Assembly: GCA_032622095.1 (NCBI GenBank)
Contig: CP136061.1
Coordinates: 19,222,991 to 19,286,990 of the forward strand
From: Siphonodentalium dalli
Lineage: Eukaryota > Mollusca > Scaphopoda > Gadilida > Siphonodentaliidae
Direction: 5' to 3'
Length of the DNA: 64,000 nt
Program-made: the position numbers and the translations under genes
Shown here: in pieces, positions 39,501-49,131 of the stretch
Numbering within the stretch: position 1 is the first letter of the stretch
Layout of the letters: every line of letters begins with the position of its first letter
The notes under the pieces: model-generated
Seen by the model: only the letters and a program-made list of their open reading frames with translations
The model's database searches: none
What the model was told of the DNA's origin: nothing

Positions 39501-40904
39501 TGGTAGTTAACATGTATATGTAAGGCTTGGTAGTTAACATTTATATGTAAGGCTTGGTAGTTAACATTTATATGTAAGGCTTGGTAGTTTAACATTTATA
39601 TGTAAGGCTTGGTAGTTAACATTTATATGTAAGGCTTGGTAGTTTAACATTTATATGTAAGGCTTGGTAGGTAACATTTATATGTAAGGCTTGGTAGTTA
39701 ACATTTATATGTAAGGCTTGGTAGTTAACATTTATATATAAGGCTTGGTAGTTAACATTTATATGTAAGGCTTGGTAGGTAACATTTATATATAAGGCTT
39801 GGTAGTTAACATTTATATGTAAGGCTTGGTAGTTAACATTTATATATAAGGCTTGGTAGTTTAACATTTATATGTAAGGCTTGGTAGTTAACATTTATAT
39901 GTAAGGCTTGGTAGTTTAACATTTATATGTAAGGCTTGGTAGGTAACATTTATATGTAAGGCTTGGTAGTTAACATGTATATGTAAGGCTTGGTAGTTAA
40001 CATTTATATGTAAGGCTTGGTAGTTAACATTTATATGTAAGGCTTGGTAGTTAACATTTATATGTAAGGCTTGGTAGTTAACATTTATATGTAAGGCTTG
40101 GTAGTTTAACATTTATATATAAGGCTTGGTAGCTAACATTTATATGTAAGGCTTGGTAGCTAACATTTATATGTAAGGCTTGGTAGTTTAACATTTATAT
40201 GTAAGGCTTGGTAGTTAACATTTATATGTAAGGCTTGGTAGTTAACATTTATATGTAAGGCTTGGTAGGTAACATTTATATGTAAGGCTTGGTAGTTTAA
40301 CATTTATATGTAAGGCTTGGTAGGTAACATTTATATGTAAGGCTTGGTAGTTTAACATTTATATATAAGGCTTGGTAGTTTAACATTTATATGTAAGGCT
40401 TGGTAGGTAACATTTATATGTAAGGCTTGGTAGGTAACATTTATATGTAAGGCTTGGTAGTTAACATTTATATATAAGGCTTGGTAGTTTAACATTTATA
40501 TATAAGGCTTGGTAGTTTAACATTTATATATAAGGCTTGGTAGTTAACATTTATATATAAGGCTTGGTAGTTAACATTTATATATAAGGCTTGGTAGTTA
40601 ACATTTATATATAAGGCTTGGTAGTTAACATTTATATGTAAGGCTTGGTAGTTTAACATGTATATGTAAGGCTTGGTAGTTAACATTTATATATAAGGCT
40701 TGGTAGTTAACATTTATATATAAGGCTTGGTAGTTTAACATTTATATATAAGGCTTGGTAGTTTAACATTTATATATAAGGCTTGGTAGTTTAACATTTA
40801 TATATAAGGCTTGGTAGTTTATATATAAGGCTTGGTAGTTTATATATAAGGCTTGGTAGTTTATATATAAGGCTTGGTAGTTTATATATAAGGCTTCGTA
40901 GTTT
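12502..40904. repeat. Satellite 1: 28.4-kb tandem array of a 27/28-bp unit (about 1,000 copies)
   Basis: The unit has the core ATAAGGCTTGGTAGTT followed by (T)AACATTTATAT. Units of 27 and 28 bp are mixed, with a rarer 21-bp form lacking AACATT(T). Runs of 27-bp units keep one minus-strand frame open (repeating NYQALYINV), which explains the 60-209-codon open frames in the array; 28-bp units break it. Variants are regional. TATATAAGG dominates from 12.5 to about 18 kb and in 24-26 kb, TATATGTAAGG dominates from about 26 kb to the right end, GGTAGGTAAC is frequent at 28.6-36 kb, and GGTAGCTAAC from about 27 kb on. Several local higher-order periods are visible. The array begins at the 5' end of LINE C and ends inside LINE B coding sequence. 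No gene, spacer or other element interrupts it. Confidence 0.98.
40811..40904. repeat. Run of 21-bp short units at the LINE-proximal end of satellite 1
   Basis: Four consecutive 21-bp units (GTTTATATATAAGGCTTGGTA) replace the 27/28-bp form at the right edge. On the minus strand each reads LPSLIYK, continuing directly and in frame from the LINE B protein (SHCKL, then RSLIYK, LPSLIYK). Isolated 21-bp units also occur near the left end (about 12750, 13180, 13480-13530, 13700) and at 22380-22560. The position suggests that the short unit is the older form and the 27/28-bp unit gained six or seven bases. Confidence 0.8.
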
Positions 40905-42820
40905 ACAGTGTGACGCATCGAGAGATGAATGTTTTATAAACGTCTCATTTAAAATATTTGCTTTTTCATAATCATCAATTATAAGATTACCATTTGGTGA
41001 TTTGATAGGTGGAATAACGCTATTTGGATTTTTATTCAAAATATCTTTAAAGGCACGTGAGGCCTTAGTGTCGAAAATATTCCTATTTGTTCAAATCACC
41101 GTAAACAGAAAAAAACAGTAAAACGCATACAGTTTCGTTCATATATACCATGACCATCGCGTAAACAGCATGTTATCATAAAGACGTACTATATTTTACC
41201 TAAGCAAGAGCCTGATTGTGTTACAGAAGACAGCACAATGCTACTGGCTAATCACACACAAATGGCATAAACGCTCTTTATTAGTTCCATATCAGGAATT
41301 CACCCACAAAGAACGCTCTTTATGTTTACCATCATAATATAAACAAACACCAGAAAAGTAACTTTTTATGCTTTTGTTTACATAACAATGGTCAACTATA
41401 TGACAATAACATACTGTTTATGCGATATTTCTTATTTGTATACGGACAAAGTCTGTCTACATTTGATGTTCTTTCTGTTTGTGGCGGTTTTTGACGGTTG
41501 GAAATATTTTCACAGGATACCCACCGCCAAGGCCAACCGTACCTTTAACCGTTTGCCAGAAAAATTTCGGGTTACTAGACAATTTGCTGAGGAGATGGCT
41601 CCATATAAGCGCCTGGCGCTTGATGTCAAATCCTCTTCTCTCTCGGACTTATCATACTTACATATATATATTAACATCATTTTGTAAATTGTTGTATAAA
41701 TCTGGGATACTAAATAAATAATGTTTACACCAATTTGCTTTCATATTCAAGTTTTGCGTGTTTTTTTTATATTGTTAACTTTATTTCTCATTGATTTATA
41801 TTTCGTCCAAGCGTTAATTTTATCAGTGCGGATAGCCGCGCGTCTAAGTTTGTCTCGCTTACGAATAGCGGTTATTAATTATGATGTAAACCAATGTTTA
41901 TCGTTTCGTCTGATTATCACTTCTTTGTGTGGGATACAAGTTTTCATTATGTTAATGTAGATGTCTGTAAAAGTTTGTACTATATGGTCAATATCCAAAG
42001 AAGGAGCCAATAATTTATGCCAATCAATTTCATTAATAATAGTATTAGATCTAGGAAAGTCGGGATAATTGGCCTTTGTTCTTGAGATGGAGCGTAGTCG
42101 AAATATACAGAGGCCATCACTGCATAGTAATCAGATATAGTACGCCCAAAATCGATTGTTTCGTGTTCGTATGACACGACCTGGTCGCTTACTTTATGTG
42201 GTCTAATGATGTACCAACGCGAGTCGCAGTTGAGATGAGGTTACGTAGACTTAGTTTGTCAATAAGATCATTTATATCTGAGTTTAAACCTAGTTGATCA
42301 GAGTTGAGATCGCCTACCAAGATGAGGGGAGTGTTACTACTGAGTATCGTATCCAGTGCAGAGTGAAGTTTTTCCCAATAATTAGAATTTCAAAACTGTT
42401 GGGATCTATACGTGAGTGCAATTATGTACTTTACTGATTTGGAACGTATCTGAAAACATAGTATATACTCTCGTCAAATTCTAGATATTCTAAGCGTTTA
42501 TAAACGATATGATTAGCCACATAGGCGCAGATGCCTCCTCCGTGACTGTCGCGATCTTTCCTTATTGGCTGGTAGAAATTGGGAATATGTATATGGTCCG
42601 AGCTATATACTAATAAAGGGTCTAGATGAGTTTCTGTAAAACATATGATATCATATTCGTTTATGGATGTTAATATTTTGTCTAGTTTATTTCTTAAACT
42701 ACGGATATTTAAATGGAATATTGAGAGAGTATGTCCGTTCATATTTACTGGTCCGGGAAAATGGTGAATATCTCCGCAAATCATCAGCAAAAGGGATGCG
42801 ATCAGTACAAATTTCAAATT
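40905..42820 (-). mobile_element. LINE B, 5' half: endonuclease and linker, interrupted by a TTAA element
   Basis: Minus strand from 42817: a hydrophobic start with the CGDIHHFPGP motif, typical of the N-terminus of CR1/L2-like ORF2, then an APE endonuclease (LSIFHLNIRSLRNKLDKI, CFTETHLD, GGGICAYVAN) to about 42430. Decayed endonuclease follows in other frames (LILVGDLNSDQLGLNSD near 42310, SYEHETIDFGRTISDYYAVM near 42160). The linker (KHWFTS, stop, LITAIRKRDKLRR) runs to about 41730. After the nested element at 41047-41548 the linker resumes as FFWQTVKDILNKNPNSVIPP and ends at SSLDASHCKL, where satellite 1 begins. There are several stops and frame changes, so this half is decayed. Orientation, order and the join point match the RT half at 7924-9843. 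Confidence 0.85.
41047..41548. mobile_element. Non-autonomous TTAA element, copy 1, inside LINE B
   Basis: Bounded by TTAA at 41047-41050 and 41545-41548. The inner termini are imperfect inverted repeats: AGGCACGTGAGGCCTTAG at the left and AGGTACGGTTGGCCTTGG reading inward from the right. TTAA duplication is the hallmark of piggyBac-type transposition, although these termini do not begin with the usual CCC. Removing the element plus one TTAA joins LINE B as FFWQTVKDILNKNP without a gap, which fixes both boundaries. The 494-bp interior is AT-rich with no gene and contains two AACGCTCTTTAT motifs 42 bp apart. A second copy lies at 43286-43908. Confidence 0.85.
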
Positions 42821-43107
42821 CGGAAATCTTAATCTGAGGAAACTGTTTTTCCAGGTTTAGGTCTACACGCACAACTCTTGATTGCATCGAAGAGACCTAT
42901 GGACTGTCTGTATCGTGTCAGGTCAACTCACATCCCAAGAGGGAGGAATTGAGACAGCCAGGTCCAGACAGCCCACCAGTCTGGTCAATGCATACTTAAA
43001 TAAAAGTTCCCCTGCCGAAGGCCAGGTGTTCATTTACTTATATACAGCATTAATATTGGTTGAACTTGTTTGAGACAATCCTAGACAATCGAAATAAAAA
43101 TAACTTG
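42821..43107. other. 5' flank of LINE B, no gene seen
   Basis: The 70 bases nearest LINE B may be its 5' leader. The rest shows no coding segment or recognisable repeat. A G/A-rich patch (CCCAAGAGGGAGGAATTGAG) and a short CAGACAGCCCACCAGTCTGG palindrome-like stretch near 42965-42985 are the only local structure. Confidence 0.4.
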
Positions 43108-43253
43108 GATAAAATCACAGTTGTTGGAAATTTGTGTCAATAACCGCGAAAACAGATATATCCCCACCCTACTTACTATATAATTGACAATAGGGGTGGG
43201 GATATATGTTTTCGGGGTCTTTGACACAAATTTCCAACAACTGTGGATAAAAT
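43108..43253. mobile_element. Foldback element 1 with an 8-bp target duplication
   Basis: A 130-bp near-palindrome (43116-43245), starting CACAGTTGTTGGAAATTTGT and ending in its reverse complement, with arms of about 55 bp and a short AT-rich centre. It is flanked by a perfect 8-bp direct repeat GATAAAAT at 43108-43115 and 43246-43253. An 8-bp duplication fits the hAT superfamily. It has no coding capacity, so it would depend on a transposase supplied elsewhere. Confidence 0.8.
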
Positions 43254-43285
43254 GAACTAATCGTATGCATAAATACTTACGCATG

Positions 43286-43908
43286 TTAAAGGCACGGGAG
43301 GCCTTAGTTGTCGAAAATATTCAATATTTGTTCCAATCACCGTAAACAGAAAAACATTAAAACGCACACAGTTTCGTTCATATATATACCATGACCATCG
43401 CGTAAACAGCATGCTATCATCAAGACCACAGGTCCCCAGAACAAAAATTGACCCCACCCCCAATAATACTTAATTCTATAGAATTAAGTATTATTGGGGG
43501 TGGGGTCAATTTTTGTTCTGGGGACCTGTGATAAAGACCTACTATATGTTACCTAAGCAAGAGCCGATTGTGTTACGGTACAGAAGACAGCACAGTGTTA
43601 CTGGCTAATCACACACAAATGATATAAACGCTCTTTATTAGTTCCATATCAGGAATTCAGCAACAAAGAACGCTCTTTATGTTTACCATCATAATATAAA
43701 CAAACACAAGGAAAGTAACTTTTTATGCATTTTTTTACATAACTATGGTCAAACATATGACAATAACATACTGTTTATGCGATTTTTTTTATTTGTATAT
43801 ACGGACAAAGTCTGTCTACATTTTAATATTCTTTTTGTTTGTGGCGGTTTTTGACCGTTGGAAATATTTTCACAGCATACCCACCGCCAAGACCTCCCGT
43901 ACCCTTAA
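43286..43908. mobile_element. Non-autonomous TTAA element, copy 2, carrying a foldback insertion
   Basis: Same family and orientation as 41047-41548 and closely similar along its length. TTAA lies at 43286-43289 and 43905-43908, with inner termini AGGCACGGGAGGCCTTAG and, inward from the right, GGGTACGGGAGGTCTTGG. Comparison with copy 1 shows that the size difference comes from the palindrome at 43427-43530, which copy 1 lacks. The paired AACGCTCTTTAT motifs (43627 and 43669) are kept at 42-bp spacing. Confidence 0.85.
43427..43530. mobile_element. Foldback element 2: perfect 104-bp palindrome
   Basis: Two perfect 52-bp arms with no loop, starting CACAGGTCCCCAGAAC and meeting at TTCTATAGAA (centre 43478/43479). 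Flanks are ATCAAGAC (43419-43426) and ATAAAGAC (43531-43538), an 8-bp duplication with one difference. The empty site in TTAA element copy 1 reads ATAAAGAC once, which supports an insertion here. It shares CACAG termini and the 8-bp duplication size with foldback element 1 about 310 bp away, although the arms differ. Confidence 0.85.
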
Positions 43909-45363
43909 TGCATGTGTTGCATGACGTGGATATCCCATCACATCACATGTGTCCCGATGCTGTGAGGCATACAACACAAAAGAGCGTTTTATGCTAGATT
44001 CGTCCTCATAAGGTGAACATAAATAGCGTTAAGGAGGCGCCACATTAGCAAATGTTAACAATCTCAATATCAAATTATCAATTTGAAGGGGGAAATTCTT
44101 ACCCCCCCCCCCCTATAACCAATATATGATCTAGACCTATAACAACACATGTCCATCCTCATAATATGAGAGATATGTTCTAACTGTGTAAAAAACAAAA
44201 GTGGTTTAATTAAACAGTTTAAACAAAATAAAAACAACTCCCAAGGCTGGTAATTGGATGGTTTGGCCTGGTTTGACAGGAAATATTTGCAACAAACGTA
44301 CTGCATTATTTAGCTTATGAACCCAACTAGAGCATGCGTTGAGTTTACTATCTGAAATCATGAATGTACGTATGCGAAGGACCAAAAACAATAAATAATT
44401 CTTCCAAATAGTTCTGCAAATGCCCCTCCCTCCAAACCGAGAAGCTAAAATGTGATATGAAAAATGTTTTATTTATTTTCTCGCAGACATTCATGATTTG
44501 AGATAGGAAACGCTCTTTATGTTTACCATATCCGGAATAGATAAACAAGGAACGCTCTTTAAGCCAACCGCACACAATATGCAACATCGTTTGATCGAAT
44601 TAGTTTGTATGTTGAAGTCAATCAATCACCCAACGCCATCCAATCACATGCATTTCAGCTCTGGGTTTTCTCCAAACTTAATCGAGGCGGACATTCTGAA
44701 AATACGCTTCCTCTGAGAATAAAAAACAACTTTTAATTCATTATAGAAAAAGCTTATGCTACTCAATTGCAAAAGAACGTAATAGACTTAGATTATCCCG
44801 AGGACCACAGTGGAAATAATTGAGCTTTGGCTTGCTTTCCTGTGCGCTCCTTGATGGCGATCGATGGCATGACTTGTCAGACGAGCGTATTCATATGTAT
44901 ATTTCTCTTCTACTACTCTATTTTCCTCTCTATCTTTCTATGTACGATGACAGTACTTGGCCAGCTGCATATATTGTCACTGCTGCCTGTATTTAGGGAT
45001 TCCATCTTTCGGTCATGGACATGCCAGTCTAAAGCCGGATATACATGGCAGCAGTGTGTATATGCAGGTGGCGAAGAGATGTTGGTTCTCTTATCTCTTA
45101 AGCAACATGACAGTCCTGTTGAGGGAGGAGGGTGGGGTAGCACGGGTTGATTTTTCATGTTTGTATATATATTAGTAGTCATTACTAAGCTAGGTTTATT
45201 CACTATCTTGTCCCTCTACAGAACTGTCAAGATGCATTCTCGTTATATTTATATATCTATACTTGTTATATTTATACTATATGAATGTCACACTCTGTTT
45301 TACTCTTTTGTATATATGCTTATGCTCATATGTCTGCAAATTTTGCATCTTTTAGCCATTAAT
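43909..45363. other. AT-rich intergenic sequence with a fragment of the TTAA-element family
   Basis: At 44509-44562 two AACGCTCTTTA motifs 42 bp apart, with CCATATCCGGAAT between them, match the middle of the TTAA elements at 41 and 43 kb, so this is a fragment of that family or a shared module. A C-run lies at about 44103-44112. An open frame at 44827-45150 (+) contains a hydrophobic stretch but no family I recognise, and is probably spurious. No exon, RNA gene or complete element is supported. Confidence 0.5.
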
Positions 45364-45390
45364 TATCTATCTATCTATCTATCTATCTAT
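45364..45390. repeat. (CTAT)n microsatellite
   Basis: Nearly seven uninterrupted tetranucleotide units. Confidence 0.95.
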
Positions 45391-47484
45391 ATTAACAAAC
45401 TACACTTTTTGTTGTGAAATATTTCATCTTTGGTACATTCTTTCTGTCAATATTCTGCTATTTGTTTTAGCAATTTGAGCCCCACGATCAACAGCAAGCT
45501 ATACATCTTCCCAGTATAAATTTTCTATTAGTATTCAGGCACTATGAGGAATGTGGCATTCTATTATATTAACATTGCCGAAAATCTCAAACAAATCTAC
45601 CATACCACTCCATAGAAAACATCGTCTGAAATACGCCCAATTGTAAATATTTACTTCAAGATTCGGGACGCAACTATCGGCGATAAAGAAACGAAAACAA
45701 TTTCGTCATCGAGAGTCACTGAATTTAGTTGATAAGATAGTTATAAGAATGACAATGTGCGTTGTCAATATGCATGGATATAATATTTGTAAACATAACA
45801 AATGTGAGCAAGATTGTTCTCCATTTCAATTTGATCACCCTTATGGGCGGCCATTCGGTCGGAAATTACACGAAATAAAAGTTAATGGTGGTTTGTGAAA
45901 ACAATTACAATCTATTTCAAACCAATAGTCCCCAGTTTCAAACCAATAGTCGTTCTTGGATTCAATAAGAGACAGTTCCGTTTTAATAGATATAGATTCA
46001 TAATCAATGTTGACCGATGCAAAATTAATGTTCTATTTTAATTTAATAGTATTCATTGTTCAACTAATATCTAATAACACACAATTAGTAAGATTCGCGC
46101 ATATTCAATAAACGTACATTCCGTTTCAATATCCATATATTCTTAACAACACCTCGAGGATACAGGTAAAGGTGAGTGACGAGATGGCCGAGGGGGTCGG
46201 ACATGAAAGCATTTTCTTCCCAAAGATATGAAAAATTACCTCCATATTAATGTGATTGTTTTGTTCTCATCAACTGTTGTAAATTTCCAGCCTGACACTT
46301 CGTAAGTTTGGAAAATTTCCAACTGATGGCCATTTCAAACCAAAAATTCGACCAAAAGTACAAAAATATCACACTATTGGTTTAAAGATAACAAATTCCC
46401 AAATAAATAATTACTGGTTGTAATATCAATATATGAGAACAATTTCAATATATATGCTGTGTAGAATTTTCAACAAATGTTGTGCCAGGCATGAAATTTC
46501 CAACTTGAACATTTTGACCAAACCACCTTTGGCCGGGCCTGTCTGCACATATTATCTTAATAACACAGCTAACGAATAATAAATGCTTTATGTATGTTCA
46601 AACTTGAACTTCCGCGGGTGATTGTATTGGTGTTTTGTAAGATATTGAAAGGTTTGAGCAAATATAAGTCTTACAATCACTGACTTGTGTAGTATATATT
46701 TAATTGCAACTCGGCAAAATGGTTATTTGTGTTGATTTTTTTTTTAAACAATTAATCACTTGGACGAGTTTCCTAGAACAATGGCCACCGCCAAACAAAA
46801 TTACCAGTGTGTGAATGCAGCATTTGTGTAAATATCTTGAGGAATTCCCACACAGAGGGACGTGCGACAGGACACAGGGACTGGTGGTGTCTCCACCGAC
46901 TTTGATATCCAATATTCAGGTGGAAAGTTCATTAAAAAGTATATATATATGAAAATATATAATTTAGACCAAATGTATATAAGGGTGTGTGACTATGTGC
47001 TACTTTGGAAATTTTAAACAGTTGGAAAGCTTGACCCCCTCCCCCAACGAACTTCTTGTGGCAGCTGAACTGATTCTTATAAAATGTAATGGTCCGAGAC
47101 TGAGATTCAAACAATAAGACGAACTACTGATTAACACATGTTTAATTTGCAATATTAACAACATATCATCAATCAGCAAACAATCAATATACATACATAC
47201 ATATATACATACATACATACAAATACATTTATATTGCAGAATTATATAGCATGATGGCGGATTTATGATTGAATTCATTGAATAATTGCTACGAAATATT
47301 ACATAGCAACATCAAGATCTATATTTACTTTAAATAGCAAACAAAAAGTACAAGATTTTGTTGCAAAGAAAACAAAATCCGAAAAGTGGAATACATATAA
47401 TACAGGGTGTAGTCATAGATGTTAGAAAGCTATGCTAGTATATATTCTTTTATATATCCTCCTGTATGACAATGTGGAATTCGC
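45391..47484. other. AT-rich intergenic sequence, nothing recognised apart from microsatellites
   Basis: Low-complexity patches only: short TTTCAAACCAATAG repeats near 45913-45950, a T9-10 run near 46736-46745, and (ATAC)n with ATAT interruptions at about 47188-47222. The last 80 bases (47406-47484) recur at 49126-49204. No coding segment is supported. Confidence 0.5.
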
Positions 47485-47885
47485 TTAACCCTTTACCCAA
47501 CAAAACGGCCAAAACCGGCCAAATAAAGCTTCAACAGCCTAAAATATCTTCGGACTGTCTCAATAGAACCATACAAATATGGATATCATTGGAACCGGCT
47601 CCTTGACCACATTGTGATAGTTACAGTTATGCCCTGTGCCAATGCATTCTCTTATATATGCGAGTCGACCATAGGTCGCCTCGCATATATAAGAGAATGC
47701 ATTGGCCTAAAAAAATCCTTTTTTTTAACACTTTTTACCATTTTTTCTTACATTCTTTAACAACTTTATAATTTTTAATGTGTTAAGCCAATGCATTCTC
47801 TTATATATGCGAGGCGACCTATGGTCGACTCGCATATATAAGAGAATGCATTGGCACAGGGCCCTTCTGTTGGGTAAAGGGTTAA
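47485..47885. mobile_element. piggyBac-type MITE with nested palindromes
   Basis: TTAA at 47485-47488 and 47882-47885 flank perfect inverted termini CCCTTTACCCAACA (47489-47502) and TGTTGGGTAAAGGG (47868-47881). TTAA followed by CCC is the classical piggyBac end. The 393-bp interior has no transposase. It contains two 67-bp near-perfect palindromes (47639-47705 and 47788-47854), each starting CCAATGCATTCTCTTATATA, and the second is the reverse complement of the first. Around both lies a further CCCTGTG/CACAGGG inverted pair. The whole right two-thirds can therefore fold at two levels. Confidence 0.88.
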
Positions 47886-48224
47886 AGGCATATTAAGCAC
47901 ACCGTTGGGGCTTCTATACATTTTATTTTGACCTATTGGTGAGTATTGTATCAAAATATCTTTATGATTATCAATGCATGGAACATTCAGCTTTTGGTGA
48001 AATCTTATCATTAAATTACTTATTAAATGCCTCTTTTTAGTTGTTTATTTCATTAGTTCAGGAATTATCATCAGTTCAGAAGAATTCCTGTTCATTGGTG
48101 AAAATATTTCAGACACAAACAAACGCGCCAAAATTTAACTTCTGTTTTCTTTAACTATTTCATTACTAAATACTAATTGACGAGTACTCAGAGGGAATAC
48201 TCATTGACGAGTAGTTCGGATGGA
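47886..48224. other. AT-rich spacer before satellite 2, no feature
   Basis: No repeat unit of satellite 2 and no coding segment. A small direct repeat, ATTGACGAGTA, occurs at about 48176 and 48203. Confidence 0.5.
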
Positions 48225-48778
48225 ATGCAATGCTCAGATAATAAGTTCAACAAACGGTCATGTGCCGTATAGTCCGTTTGTTGAACTTATTTTCTGAACA
48301 CTTCCAAACAATTAATTGGAATCCGTCTGCATTTGTGTTAGCTGTAGTATACTCGTATTTCCTGAACAACCCTCCAGATGAATTATAGGCCAATCCAATG
48401 TACCCTAATATATAATACGCTGATATAATTTCGGGAAGAATCCATCCACTTCAGATAATAAGTTCAACAAACGGTCATGGGCTGCATAGGCCGTTTGTTG
48501 AACTTATTTTCTGAACATTTGTCACCAAAGAATAGGAATACTTCCTGATCAACCCTCAAGATGAATTATAGATCATTCCAATGTACGCTGATATAACTGG
48601 TGGGAGAATCCATCTCCATCAGATAATAAGTTTAACAAACGGTCATGGGCCGCATAGGCCGTTTGTTGAACTTATTTTCTGAACAATGTTCACCAATGAA
48701 TTGGAATCCTTCTGCACTTTATAGAACATTCCATACAAACATATCTTCAACAAATCTATATACAAACATTATTAGAAA

Positions 48779-49131
48779 ACAAATTAGAAAACATATTTCC
48801 TGAACTACTTTCAGGCCCATGGGTACACGGGGTACAAATGGTTACTTCTGGTTACTTTAATGTTATATTTGTGACTTTTTTTTTTTTTAGAAATCCCAAA
48901 GTACCCTGTTACATTGGTTACAAATTAGAAAACATATTTCCTGAACTAATTTCAGGACCATGGGTGCACGGGGTACAAATGGTTACTTTTGGTTACTTTA
49001 CCTATTAGTTAATGCTACATTTGTTACTTTTTTTTTCTTCTTAGAAATCTCAAAGTACCCTGTTTCATTGGTTACAAATTAGAAAACATATTTCCTGAAC
49101 TAATTTCAGGACCATGAGTGCACGGGGTAGT
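48779..49131. repeat. Tandem duplication of a roughly 145-bp segment within the left edge of satellite 2
   Basis: Two and a half copies start at 48779, 48920 and 49074 with ACAAATTAGAAAACATATTT, followed by CCTGAACTA, CACGGGGTACAAATGGTTAC, a T-rich tract and AAGTACCCTGTT. Spacings are 141 and 154 bp. The unit contains the satellite 2 phrase 'TTTCCTGAAC', so it may derive from a diverged satellite unit. Confidence 0.85.

Noticed and set aside
12502-40904. Regular direct repeats, superficially like a CRISPR array
   Set aside because: Units are contiguous with no unique spacers, and the surroundings (LINEs, SINE, splice sites) are eukaryotic.
41388-41721. Two plus-strand open frames of 80-99 codons
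   Set aside because: They lie across the TTAA element and the antisense of LINE B linker and show no recognisable domain.
44827-45203. Overlapping open frames of about 100 codons on both strands
   Set aside because: Composition is low-complexity and hydrophobic, with no domain, splice signals or start context; frames of this size are expected by chance.
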